The notes under the pieces are model-generated. The model was not told the origin of the DNA. It worked only from the letters and a program-made list of their open reading frames with translations, and made no database searches. Shown here piece by piece: positions 56,473-64,000 of a stretch of 64,000 nt of DNA (positions are counted from its first letter, which is position 1; every line of letters starts with the position of its first letter). The position numbers were made by a program, and so were the translations under genes. The stretch covers positions 1 through 64,000 of the forward strand of contig NZ_MRCS01000026.1 of the NCBI RefSeq assembly GCF_002303925.1, read 5' to 3'. This DNA is from Pseudomonas sp. ACN8 (GTDB lineage Bacteria > Pseudomonadota > Gammaproteobacteria > Pseudomonadales > Pseudomonadaceae).

Positions 56473-56549
56473 GCGCCCGTAGCTCAGCTGGATAGAGCAT
56501 CCGCCTTCTAAGCGGATGGTCGCAGGTTCGAGTCCTGCCGGGTGCGCCA
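56473..56549 (+). tRNA. tRNA-Arg (anticodon TCT)
   Basis: 77 nt; acceptor GCGCCCG pairs with CGGGTGC plus encoded CCA, anticodon loop CTTCTAA, T-loop TTCGAGT. Confidence 0.95.
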
Positions 56550-56580
56550 TTAGGCAGCTTTGGCACAAGTAGCGCGATAT

Positions 56581-56657
56581 GGTGGGCGTAGCTCAGTTGG
56601 TAGAGCACGGGATTGTGACTCCCGTTGTCGTGGGTTCGATCCCCATCGTCCACCCCA
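56581..56657 (+). tRNA. tRNA-His (anticodon GTG), copy 1
   Basis: 77 nt including the extra 5' G pairing with C73; anticodon loop TTGTGAC, encoded CCA. An identical copy lies at 56875. Confidence 0.95.
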
Positions 56658-56664
56658 TATTTCG

Positions 56665-56695
56665 AAAGGCGCCAGATTAACAGTCTGGCGCCTTT
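56665..56695 (+). terminator. Hairpin after tRNA-His copy 1
   Basis: 12-bp stem AAAGGCGCCAGA/TCTGGCGCCTTT with a short following T-rich run (GCTTT). It is probably a processing or leaky termination site, since tRNA-Leu follows. Confidence 0.7.
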
Positions 56696-56713
56696 GCTTT
56701 AAAGGCTTCACCC

Positions 56714-56798
56714 GCGGATGTGGTGGAATTGGTAGACACACTGGATTTAGGTTCCAGCGCCGCGAGGCGTAAGAGTTCGAGTCTCTTCATCCGCACCA
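56714..56798 (+). tRNA. tRNA-Leu (anticodon TAG)
   Basis: 85 nt with a long variable arm (CGCCGCGAGGCG), acceptor GCGGATG/CATCCGC plus ACCA, anticodon loop ATTTAGG. Confidence 0.95.
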
Positions 56799-56874
56799 AT
56801 TAAAGCTTCACTCAGGTCGTTGGCCTGGCTGGAGCTTGATAAAGAAGTTGTTTGGCTTCTTTAACAGGCAATAT

Positions 56875-56951
56875 GGTGGGCGTAGCTCAGTTGGTAGAGC
56901 ACGGGATTGTGACTCCCGTTGTCGTGGGTTCGATCCCCATCGTCCACCCCA
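56875..56951 (+). tRNA. tRNA-His (anticodon GTG), copy 2
   Basis: Identical to the gene at 56581-56657, also in its flanks (ATATTTCGAAAGGCGCCAGA follows both). Confidence 0.95.
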
Positions 56952-56958
56952 TATTTCG

Positions 56959-56993
56959 AAAGGCGCCAGATTGAAAAGTCTGGCGCCTTTTTT
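56959..56993 (+). terminator. Terminator of the tRNA operon
   Basis: Stem AAAGGCGCCAGA/TCTGGCGCCTTT with a following T-run (TTTTTT); stronger version of the hairpin after tRNA-His copy 1. Confidence 0.9.
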
Positions 56994-57337
56994 GTTTCAG
57001 CGGCCGCAGGTTCCGGGTCGCAGGGGCAGGGCGTTTCGTCGTATTTATGTTTCTCGATGATGCGGTCCTGCCCGCCGGCCTTGCTTGCGAGTTCGGCTGT
57101 CAGGGAGATGATTGGCGACCTCCTCTATATATGGAAAGGTTGGCGCAGAGCCCTGGCGTGATTGGTTGTATTTGCCATCGGGGCGAGGTGCATTCGTGCA
57201 TTCGCACCTATAAATTGCCTGCTGCGTTTTTACCCGTTTTCAGTAGGGTGACTTCTTGAGTTTGACCCACTAGAATGCATGCCCTTGATTCTGGGGTCGG
57301 AAACGGCCGGCTAACGTCTGTGCAACGAGGAATATCC
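56994..57337. other. Leader region upstream of tig
   Basis: About 344 bp without a gene. TAGAAT at 57271-57276 could be a -10 element for tig, but no good -35 lies 16-18 bp upstream. I see no REP. Confidence 0.4.
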
Positions 57338-58648
57338 ATGCAAGTTTCTGTTGAAAATACTACTGCTCTTGAGCGCCGCATGAGCGTCACCGTGCCGGCT
57401 GAGCGCATCGAGAGCCAGGTCAACAAGCGTCTGCAGCAGACCGCCCAAAAGGCCAAGATTGCTGGCTTCCGTCCAGGCAAAGTGCCAATGAGCGAAATCA
57501 AGCGCCGTTTCGGTGCCGACGCTCGCCAGGAAGCGGTAGGCGACGTGATCCAGTCTTCTTTCTACGAAGCTGTGGTTGAGCAGAAGCTGAACCCGGCCGG
57601 TCAGCCTTCGATCGAGCCGAAATCCCTGGAAGCGGGCAAGGACCTGGAATACGTAGCCGTATTCGAAGTGTTCCCTGAGTTCACCGTTGCCGGTTTCGAA
57701 GGTATCACCGTAGAGCGCCTGAGCGCTGACGTGTCTGATGCTGATCTGGACAAGATGCTGGACATCCTGCGCAAGCAGAACACCCGTTTCGAAGTGGCCG
57801 ATCGCGCCGCTCAAAACGAAGACCAGCTGAATATCGATTTCGTCGGCAAGGTCGACGGTGAAGTGTTCGCTGGCGGTTCCGCCAAGGGTACTCAGCTGGT
57901 TCTGGGTTCCGGCCGCATGATCCCTGGTTTCGAAGATGGCCTGGTTGGCGCAAAAGCCGGTGAAGAACGCGTTCTGAACCTGACTTTCCCAGAGGACTAT
58001 CAGAACCTGGACCTGGCTGGCAAAACCGCCGAGTTCACCGTGACCGTCAACACCGTTTCCGAGCCAAAGCTGCCAGAACTGACCGAAGAGTTCTTCGCTC
58101 AATTCGGTATCAAGGAAACCGGTCTGGAAGGCTTCCGCGCCGAAGTTCGCAAGAACATGGAGCGCGAGCTGCGTCAGGCGATCAAATCCAAGGTCAAGAA
58201 TCAGGTAATGGACGGTCTGCTGGCCACCAACCCGATCGAAGTGCCAAAGGCTCTGCTGTCCAACGAAGTTGACCGTCTGCGCGTGCAGGCTGTCCAGCAG
58301 TTCGGCGGCAACATCAAGCCTGACCAACTGCCGGCCGAGCTGTTCGAAGAGCAAGCCAAGCGCCGCGTAGTGCTGGGCCTGATCGTGGCTGAAGTGGTCA
58401 AGCAGTTCGACCTCAAGCCTGACGAAACCCGCGTTCGCGAGATGATTCAGGAAATGGCTTCGGCCTACCAGGAGCCTGAGCAAGTTGTGTCCTGGTACTA
58501 CAAGAACGACCAGCAACTGAACGAAGTTCGCTCGGTTGTGCTGGAAGAGCAAGTTGTGGATACTGTTCTGCAGAAAGCTAGCGTGACCGACAAATCGGTC
58601 TCTTACGAAGAAGCGGTCAAGCCGGTAGAAGCTCCACAAGCCGACTGA
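57338..58648 (+). CDS. tig: Trigger factor
   Basis: A 436-residue ribosome-associated chaperone. The ribosome-binding signature is in the N-terminal domain (IAGFRPGKVP near residues 41-50), followed by the FKBP-type prolyl isomerase domain (about 150-245) and a helical C-terminal chaperone domain. It shields nascent chains at the exit tunnel. The frame opens at 57275 but MQVSVENTTALERR at 57338 is the family N-terminus, behind CGAGGA. It leads the tig-clpP-clpX-lon block. Confidence 0.96.
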   Translation: MQVSVENTTALERRMSVTVPAERIESQVNKRLQQTAQKAKIAGFRPGKVPMSEIKRRFGADARQEAVGDVIQSSFYEAVVEQKLNPAGQPSIEPKSLEAGKDLEYVAVFEVFPEFTVAGFEGITVERLSADVSDADLDKMLDILRKQNTRFEVADRAAQNEDQLNIDFVGKVDGEVFAGGSAKGTQLVLGSGRMIPGFEDGLVGAKAGEERVLNLTFPEDYQNLDLAGKTAEFTVTVNTVSEPKLPELTEEFFAQFGIKETGLEGFRAEVRKNMERELRQAIKSKVKNQVMDGLLATNPIEVPKALLSNEVDRLRVQAVQQFGGNIKPDQLPAELFEEQAKRRVVLGLIVAEVVKQFDLKPDETRVREMIQEMASAYQEPEQVVSWYYKNDQQLNEVRSVVLEEQVVDTVLQKASVTDKSVSYEEAVKPVEAPQAD

Positions 58649-58674
58649 TCACTTTTGCGGTAAGAAGCAAACAC

Positions 58675-58701
58675 CATAAGCCAGCCTTCGAGCTGGCTTA
58701 T
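58675..58701 (+). terminator. Hairpin between tig and clpP
   Basis: 11-bp stem CATAAGCCAGC/GCTGGCTTATG with a 5-base loop, without a T-run. It may be an attenuator or RNA-stability element. Confidence 0.5.
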
Positions 58702-58741
58702 GCGTATTCAAGACATAACTATTTGGGAGTGACTGCAGAGC

Positions 58742-59377
58742 ATGTTCCGTAATTCGTATATTCAGCAGAACTCTGATATCCAGGCCGCAGGCGGCCTGGT
58801 CCCGATGGTTGTCGAGCAGTCCGCTCGTGGCGAGCGCGCCTACGACATCTACTCGCGTCTCCTCAAGGAGCGGGTGATCTTTCTGGTTGGTCCGGTAGAG
58901 GACTACATGGCCAACCTGATTTGTGCGCAACTGCTGTTCCTTGAAGCGGAAAACCCGGACAAGGACATCCATCTCTATATCAACTCCCCGGGCGGTTCGG
59001 TGACGGCGGGCATGTCGATCTATGACACCATGCAGTTCATCAAACCCAACGTGGCGACCACCTGTATCGGTCAGGCGTGCAGCATGGGTGCGTTCCTGCT
59101 GACGGCCGGTGCACAAGGCAAGCGTTACTGCCTGCCGAACTCGCGTGTGATGATTCACCAGCCACTGGGCGGTTTCCAGGGCCAGGCGTCGGATATCGAA
59201 ATCCATGCCAAGGAAATCCTCTTCATTCGTGAGCGTCTCAACACGCTGATGGCCCAGCACAGCGGGCGCACTCTCGAAGAAATCGAGCGTGATACCAATC
59301 GCGACAATTTCATGAGTGCAGAAGCCGCGCGTGAGTACGGGTTGATCGATGAAGTGATCAGCCAGCGTCCTGCTTAA
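58742..59377 (+). CDS. clpP: ATP-dependent Clp protease proteolytic subunit ClpP
   Basis: A 211-residue serine protease with the catalytic serine in GQACSMGAFLL, the histidine in RVMIHQPLGG and the aspartate in RDNFMSAEAA. A tetradecamer chambered protease fed by ClpX. The N-terminal SYIQQNSDIQAAGGLVPMVVEQSARGERAYDIYSRLLKERVIFL is canonical. It lies 93 bp after tig and 111 bp before clpX, all one direction. Confidence 0.97.
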   Translation: MFRNSYIQQNSDIQAAGGLVPMVVEQSARGERAYDIYSRLLKERVIFLVGPVEDYMANLICAQLLFLEAENPDKDIHLYINSPGGSVTAGMSIYDTMQFIKPNVATTCIGQACSMGAFLLTAGAQGKRYCLPNSRVMIHQPLGGFQGQASDIEIHAKEILFIRERLNTLMAQHSGRTLEEIERDTNRDNFMSAEAAREYGLIDEVISQRPA

Positions 59378-59488
59378 AATAAGCAGCTCAAAATAAGGTT
59401 GGTCGGCGGGTCCGACACCTGCGGGCTTGAAAAAGCCCGCAATAGCCTTCATCTTGTGTTGCAAGCCTATCGGATTTGGATCGAACGA

Positions 59489-60772
59489 ATGACTGACACC
59501 CGCAACGGCGAGGACAACGGCAAGCTGCTCTATTGCTCCTTCTGTGGCAAAAGCCAGCATGAAGTACGCAAATTGATTGCCGGCCCCTCGGTCTTTATCT
59601 GCGACGAGTGCGTCGACCTGTGCAACGACATCATCCGCGAGGAGGTGCAGGAAGCACAGGCCGAAAGCAGCGCGCATAAATTGCCTTCGCCTAAAGAAAT
59701 CAGCGGCATCCTTGATCAGTATGTGATTGGTCAGGAGCGTGCGAAAAAGGTTCTGGCCGTAGCGGTGTACAACCACTACAAGCGCCTGAACCAGCGTGAC
59801 AAAAAGAATGACGACGTCGAACTCGGCAAGAGCAACATCCTGCTGATCGGCCCGACAGGCTCGGGTAAGACCCTGCTTGCCGAAACACTGGCCCGCTTGC
59901 TGAACGTTCCGTTCACCATCGCCGACGCAACCACCCTCACCGAGGCGGGTTACGTGGGTGAAGATGTCGAGAACATCATTCAGAAGCTGTTGCAGAAGTG
60001 CGATTACGACGTGGAAAAAGCCCAGATGGGCATTGTCTATATCGATGAAATCGACAAGATTTCGCGCAAGTCTGACAACCCGTCGATCACCCGGGACGTT
60101 TCCGGTGAAGGCGTGCAGCAGGCCCTGCTCAAGTTGATCGAAGGCACGGTCGCTTCCGTTCCGCCACAAGGCGGTCGCAAGCATCCGCAGCAGGAGTTCC
60201 TGCAGGTCGACACCCGTAACATCCTGTTCATCTGTGGTGGTGCGTTCTCTGGTCTGGAAAAGGTTATTCAAAACCGTTCCACCAAGGGCGGCATCGGCTT
60301 CAACGCAGAAGTGCGCAGCAAGGAAGAAGGCAAGAAAGTCGGTGAGTCCCTGCGTGAAGTCGAGCCTGACGATCTGGTCAAGTTCGGTCTGATCCCGGAA
60401 TTCGTTGGTCGTCTGCCGGTACTTGCCACGCTGGACGAGCTCGACGAGGCTGCATTGATGCAGATCCTCACTGAGCCGAAAAATGCCCTGACCAAGCAGT
60501 ATGCCAAGCTGTTCGAGATGGAAGGCGTGGATCTGGAATTCCGCAGCGACGCTCTGAAATCGGTCGCCAAGCGCGCCCTGGAGCGTAAAACCGGTGCCCG
60601 TGGCCTGCGTTCGATTCTCGAAGGTGTATTGCTCGACACTATGTATGAAATCCCCTCGCAATCGGAGGTGAGCAAAGTAGTGATCGATGAAAGCGTGATA
60701 GAGGGCAAGTCCAAGCCATTGTATATCTACGAAAACAGTGAGCCTGCTGCCAAGGCAGCGCCAGACGCTTAA
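59489..60772 (+). CDS. clpX: Clp protease ATPase subunit ClpX
   Basis: A 427-residue AAA+ unfoldase. The N-terminal zinc-binding domain has Cys16, Cys19, Cys38 and Cys41 (CSFCG, ICDECVDLC). Walker A is LIGPTGSGKTLLAE, Walker B VYIDEIDKISRKSD, and the sensor-2 and IGF-type loops follow (RSTKGGIGFNAE). It recognises and unfolds tagged proteins and hands them to ClpP. ATG 59489 is chosen over the open frame from 59399. Confidence 0.97.
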   Translation: MTDTRNGEDNGKLLYCSFCGKSQHEVRKLIAGPSVFICDECVDLCNDIIREEVQEAQAESSAHKLPSPKEISGILDQYVIGQERAKKVLAVAVYNHYKRLNQRDKKNDDVELGKSNILLIGPTGSGKTLLAETLARLLNVPFTIADATTLTEAGYVGEDVENIIQKLLQKCDYDVEKAQMGIVYIDEIDKISRKSDNPSITRDVSGEGVQQALLKLIEGTVASVPPQGGRKHPQQEFLQVDTRNILFICGGAFSGLEKVIQNRSTKGGIGFNAEVRSKEEGKKVGESLREVEPDDLVKFGLIPEFVGRLPVLATLDELDEAALMQILTEPKNALTKQYAKLFEMEGVDLEFRSDALKSVAKRALERKTGARGLRSILEGVLLDTMYEIPSQSEVSKVVIDESVIEGKSKPLYIYENSEPAAKAAPDA

Positions 60773-60794
60773 GCGTCGCGCAGCCGGTACAAAG

Positions 60795-60816
60795 AAGGGG
60801 CCTTCGGGCCCCTTTG
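60795..60816 (+). terminator. Terminator after clpX
   Basis: Stem AAGGGGCC-TTCG-GGCCCCTT followed by a T-rich run (TGCTTTT). It separates clpX from lon. Confidence 0.88.
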
Positions 60817-60820
60817 CTTT

Positions 60821-60850
60821 TGTGGGAGCTGGCCTGCCGGCGAAGGCGAG
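60821..60850. repeat. Single REP
   Basis: TGTGGGAGCTGGCCTGCCGGCGAAGG: a single REP of the subtype common in core Pseudomonas genes, without an inverted partner. Confidence 0.7.
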
Positions 60851-60936
60851 CTGACAACCCATCTGATTTTCGGATGTGTCCGGACCATCACAAACGCTGC
60901 CATCAGCGGCAATCTTTTAAGTCGTACTTTTATCCG

Positions 60937-60966
60937 CTTGTTTTTTTCCAGAGCAGCCCCCATCTT
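60937..60966 (+). promoter_or_regulatory. Heat-shock (sigma-32/RpoH) promoter of lon
   Basis: CTTGTTT (60937-60943) and CCCCATCTT (60958-60966) are separated by 14 bp, matching the RpoH consensus CTTGAAA-N13/14-CCCCATNT. It lies about 60 bp before the lon start. Confidence 0.78.
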
Positions 60967-61023
60967 GGTTTCAAGCTTACTTCCATCTGTTTCCGGCCTT
61001 ATGGCCGCCGTAGAGGCGAAATC

Positions 61024-63420
61024 ATGAAGACAACCATCGAATTGCCTCTCCTGCCATTGCGTGATGTCGTGGTTTATCCGCACATGGTTATCCCGCTGTT
61101 CGTGGGGCGCGAGAAATCCATCGAAGCCCTCGAAGCTGCGATGACGGGTGACAAGCAGATTCTTCTGCTGGCCCAGAGAAACCCGGCTGACGACGATCCC
61201 GGTGAAGAGGCCCTGTACCGCGTTGGTACGATTGCCACCGTTCTGCAGCTGCTGAAGCTGCCTGACGGAACGGTCAAGGTTCTGGTCGAAGGCGAGCAGC
61301 GGGGCGCTGTCGAGCGCTTCAGCGAAGTGGACGGCCACTGCCGTGCCGAAGTCTCCCTGATCGACGAAGTCGAAGCACCAGAGCGCGAGTCGGAAGTGTT
61401 CGTTCGCAGCTTGCTGTCCCAGTTCGAGCAATATGTGCAGTTGGGCAAGAAAGTCCCGGCTGAAGTCCTGTCGTCGCTCAACAGCATCGATGAGCCAGGC
61501 CGCCTGGTAGACACCATGGCCGCGCACATGGCATTGAAAATCGAACAGAAGCAGGAAATCCTCGAAATCATCGATTTGTCGGCCCGGGTCGAGCACGTCC
61601 TGGCGTTGCTGGATGCCGAGATCGATCTGCTGCAAGTCGAAAAACGCATTCGCGGCCGCGTCAAAAAACAAATGGAGCGCAGTCAGCGCGAGTACTACCT
61701 GAATGAGCAGATGAAGGCCATTCAGAAAGAGCTCGGCGACAGCGACGAAGGTCACAACGAAGTCGAAGAGCTGAAAAAGCGTATCGATGCTGCCGGCCTG
61801 CCGAAAGACGCACTGGCCAAGGCGACGGCCGAGCTGAACAAGCTCAAGCAGATGTCGCCGATGTCCGCGGAAGCGACTGTGGTGCGTTCGTACATCGACT
61901 GGCTGGTTCAGGTGCCGTGGAAGGCTCAGAGCAAGGTACGCCTGGACCTGGCGCGTGCAGAAGACATTCTGGATGCCGACCACTATGGCCTCGAAGAGGT
62001 CAAGGAACGCATCCTTGAATACCTCGCCGTGCAAAAGCGCGTGAAGAAGATTCGTGGTCCGGTGTTGTGCCTGGTCGGTCCTCCCGGGGTGGGTAAAACG
62101 TCCCTGGCGGAGTCGATTGCTCACGCCACCAACCGTAAATTCGTACGCATGGCCCTCGGTGGTGTGCGTGACGAGGCGGAAATTCGTGGTCATCGCCGTA
62201 CTTACATCGGTTCGATGCCAGGAAGATTGATTCAAAAGATGACAAAAGTGGGTGTCCGCAACCCGCTGTTCCTGCTCGACGAAATCGACAAGATGGGCAG
62301 CGACATGCGTGGCGATCCGGCATCGGCGTTGCTGGAAGTGCTCGATCCCGAGCAGAACCACAACTTCAACGATCACTATCTGGAAGTCGATTACGACCTG
62401 TCCGATGTGATGTTCCTGTGCACCTCGAACTCGATGAATATCCCGCCGGCGTTGCTGGACCGGATGGAAGTGATCCGTCTGCCGGGCTACACCGAAGACG
62501 AGAAGATCAACATCGCCGTCAAATACCTTTCGCCAAAACAGATTACGGCCAACGGCCTGAAGAAAGGCGAGTTGGAGTTTGATGCGGAAGCGATCCGCGA
62601 CATCATCCGCTACTACACCCGTGAAGCCGGTGTGCGTGGGCTGGAACGCCAGATTGCCAAGGTTTGCCGCAAGGCCGTCAAGGAGCATGCGCTGGAAAAA
62701 CGCTTTTCGGTGAAGGTCACCGCAGACATGCTGGAGCACTTCCTGGGCGTGCGCAAATTCCGCTACGGCCTGGCCGAGCAGCAGGATCAGATCGGTCAGG
62801 TGACCGGGCTGGCGTGGACTCAGGTGGGCGGCGAACTGCTGACCATTGAAGCCGCGGTAGTGCCGGGCAAGGGCCAGTTGATCAAGACCGGTTCTCTGGG
62901 CGACGTGATGGTCGAGTCGATCACCGCTGCCTTGACCGTAGTTCGCAGCCGGGCGAAGAGCCTGGGCATTCCCCTGGACTTCCATGAGAAGCGCGACACG
63001 CACATCCATATGCCGGAAGGGGCGACGCCCAAGGACGGCCCTAGCGCCGGCGTGGGCATGTGCACGGCCCTGGTATCGGCATTGACCGGCATTCCGGTGC
63101 GCGCGGATGTCGCCATGACCGGCGAAATCACGCTGCGTGGCCAGGTCCTGGCCATTGGTGGCTTGAAAGAAAAACTGCTGGCTGCCCATCGCGGCGGAAT
63201 CAAGACGGTGATCATTCCTGAAGAGAATGTGCGCGATCTCAAAGAGATTCCGGACAATATCAAGCAGGATCTACAGATTAAACCGGTTAAATGGATTGAC
63301 GAGGTCCTGCAAATTGCGTTGCAATACGCGCCGGAGCCCTTGCCGGACGTGGCTCCGGAGATAGTCGCGAAGGATGAGAAACGTGACGCAGATTCTAAGG
63401 AAAGAATTAGCACGCATTAG
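61024..63420 (+). CDS. lon: ATP-dependent protease Lon
   Basis: A 798-residue protease. The N-terminal substrate domain begins TTIELPLLPLRDVVVYPHMVIPLFVGREKSI; Walker A is GPPGVGKTSLAES, Walker B FLLDEIDKMGSD. The C-terminal protease domain contains the catalytic serine in PKDGPSAGVGM and the partner lysine in GGLKEKLLAAHRGG. It degrades misfolded and regulatory proteins in the cytoplasm. ATG 61024 follows AGAGGCG; the upstream 70 codons of open frame are leader. Heat-shock control is indicated by the RpoH-type promoter. Confidence 0.97.
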   Translation: MKTTIELPLLPLRDVVVYPHMVIPLFVGREKSIEALEAAMTGDKQILLLAQRNPADDDPGEEALYRVGTIATVLQLLKLPDGTVKVLVEGEQRGAVERFSEVDGHCRAEVSLIDEVEAPERESEVFVRSLLSQFEQYVQLGKKVPAEVLSSLNSIDEPGRLVDTMAAHMALKIEQKQEILEIIDLSARVEHVLALLDAEIDLLQVEKRIRGRVKKQMERSQREYYLNEQMKAIQKELGDSDEGHNEVEELKKRIDAAGLPKDALAKATAELNKLKQMSPMSAEATVVRSYIDWLVQVPWKAQSKVRLDLARAEDILDADHYGLEEVKERILEYLAVQKRVKKIRGPVLCLVGPPGVGKTSLAESIAHATNRKFVRMALGGVRDEAEIRGHRRTYIGSMPGRLIQKMTKVGVRNPLFLLDEIDKMGSDMRGDPASALLEVLDPEQNHNFNDHYLEVDYDLSDVMFLCTSNSMNIPPALLDRMEVIRLPGYTEDEKINIAVKYLSPKQITANGLKKGELEFDAEAIRDIIRYYTREAGVRGLERQIAKVCRKAVKEHALEKRFSVKVTADMLEHFLGVRKFRYGLAEQQDQIGQVTGLAWTQVGGELLTIEAAVVPGKGQLIKTGSLGDVMVESITAALTVVRSRAKSLGIPLDFHEKRDTHIHMPEGATPKDGPSAGVGMCTALVSALTGIPVRADVAMTGEITLRGQVLAIGGLKEKLLAAHRGGIKTVIIPEENVRDLKEIPDNIKQDLQIKPVKWIDEVLQIALQYAPEPLPDVAPEIVAKDEKRDADSKERISTH

Positions 63421-63444
63421 TACGTATTTGCCTGGGGGGCTTTC

Positions 63445-63474
63445 TTGACAGCTTTTTAGAGCCCTTGTTATAAA
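63445..63474 (+). promoter_or_regulatory. Sigma-70 promoter of hupB
   Basis: TTGACA (63445-63450) and TATAAA (63469-63474) with an 18-bp spacer, about 95 bp before the start codon. Confidence 0.82.
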
Positions 63475-63569
63475 GCGGCTCTTAAGTGTCTGTAGGCCAT
63501 TCAGCACTCGTTTTTGCTTTCACCAAAAAAACTTAGAATCATACTCAAATAGATATAAGGGGACTTAGA

Positions 63570-63842
63570 GTGAACAAGTCGGAACTGATTGATGCTATCG
63601 CTGCATCCGCTGATATCCCGAAAGCTGCTGCTGGCCGTGCGCTGGACGCTGTAATCGAATCCGTCACTGGCGCTCTCAAGGCTGGCGACTCTGTTGTTCT
63701 GGTTGGTTTCGGTACCTTCTCCGTAACTGATCGTCCGGCTCGCATTGGTCGTAATCCACAGACCGGTAAGACGCTGGAAATCGCAGCAGCCAAAAAACCA
63801 GGTTTCAAAGCCGGTAAAGCACTGAAAGAAGCTGTCAACTAA
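63570..63842 (+). CDS. hupB: DNA-binding protein HU-beta
   Basis: A 90-residue HU protein: MNKSELIDAIAASADIPKAAAGRALDAV, GFGTFSVTDRPARIGRNPQTGKTLEIAAAKKPGFKAGKALK. The DNA-embracing arm (RPARIGRNPQTGK) with its proline is intact. HU bends and compacts DNA as a dimer. The start codon is GTG (63570) behind AAGGGG. It follows lon in the order seen across Pseudomonas. Confidence 0.97.
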   Translation: MNKSELIDAIAASADIPKAAAGRALDAVIESVTGALKAGDSVVLVGFGTFSVTDRPARIGRNPQTGKTLEIAAAKKPGFKAGKALKEAVN

Positions 63843-63895
63843 GTTCGATTCAGGTTTTTACCCATCCGGGTCGGGGTCATGCCTGACTTGGCAGC

Positions 63896-63974
63896 GGAGC
63901 GGCAGTCCTGTCTGCAGGTCGCCGGTTCAAGACACCGAGGGTCGCCAGTTCGAGCCCCTCGATCCGCTCCGCCA
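63896..63974 (+). pseudogene. Decayed tRNA-like cloverleaf (tRNA-Asp-like ends)
   Basis: 79 nt. The acceptor stem GGAGCGG/CCGCTCC is perfect, with discriminator G and an encoded CCA, exactly like tRNA-Asp. Inside, the D-arm is missing and two T-arm-like pieces occur (GGTCGCCGGTTCAAG and GGTCGCCAGTTCGAGC). Three hairpins (CCTG/CAGG, CGGT/ACCG, CGAGGG/CCCTCG) still allow a cloverleaf outline. No proper anticodon arm is seen, so it is unlikely to decode. Confidence 0.55.
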
Positions 63975-64000
63975 GTTACGAGAAGGCGCATCCTCGGATG

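Noticed and set aside
57253..57276. Possible sigma-70 promoter for tig
   Set aside because: TAGAAT is a fair -10 but no -35 lies at the proper distance, so I did not list it as a promoter.
58649..63189. Very long minus-strand open frames (737 and 806 codons) opposite clpP, clpX and lon
   Set aside because: They mirror core genes of certain identity; composition of the translation is that of an antisense frame.
1..64000. Insertion sequences, integrases or prophage genes bounding the steroid cluster
   Set aside because: I found no transposase, integrase or phage structural gene; the right edge of the cluster is only a REPIN and the left edge is outside the window.

Overview
The window is high-GC DNA from a Pseudomonas of the fluorescens group. 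This rests on three things seen in the sequence: the core block folD - tRNA Arg/His/Leu/His - tig - clpP - clpX - lon - hupB in the usual Pseudomonas order, many intergenic REP/REPIN palindromes of the fluorescens type, and genus-typical neighbours (pbpG, nhaR, a DUF6124-type gene).

Region 1 (1 to about 46.8 kb) is a nearly complete aerobic 9,10-seco pathway for the steroid nucleus. Entry steps are a ketosteroid isomerase, a 3beta/17beta-type hydroxysteroid dehydrogenase, a BaiE-like dehydratase and several other SDRs. Rings A/B are opened by KstD, a Kst4D-like Delta4-dehydrogenase and KshA/KshB, then HsaA/HsaB, HsaC and HsaD, with HsaE/HsaG/HsaF finishing the C5-C6 fragment. Rings C/D (the HIP propionate) are handled by FadD3, a FadE30-like dehydrogenase cut by the left edge, IpdF, IpdC, EchA20, IpdA/IpdB, a paired acyl-CoA dehydrogenase and FadA6. 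Accessory genes include DUF1302, DUF1329 and a secreted SurE-like protein, a RibBX-like protein, a NudE-like Nudix protein, an HSL-type esterase, an SRPBCC protein, a luciferase-like flavin enzyme and a tiny secreted peptide. A TeiR-like LuxR-type regulator sits in the middle. No full side-chain degradation set is visible.

The most striking regulatory signal is a dyad, GTC(C/T)-N4-(G/A)GAC followed by GATG, found upstream of almost every steroid operon, always on the strand of the gene, with a -10-like hexamer 20 bp downstream. The inferred geometry puts the dyad centre near -42.5, as for lux-box class II activation. It very probably defines the regulon of the LuxR-type protein.

Region 2 (15.6-18.8 kb) is a foreign-looking insert inside the cluster: a PAAR-Tle1 (DUF2235) type VI secretion lipase effector with two tandem DUF2931 lipoproteins (probable immunity) and a trace of a third copy. 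It has no copy of the dyad.

Region 3 (47-54 kb) holds ordinary chromosomal genes: DUF1993, sstT, an MFS transporter, nhaR, a small lipoprotein, terC, a small membrane protein, a C39-like lipoprotein and two small acidic proteins. Region 4 (54-64 kb) is the core proteostasis block with pbpG, folD, four tRNAs, tig, clpP, clpX, lon (with a heat-shock-type promoter) and hupB, ending in a decayed tRNA-like cloverleaf.
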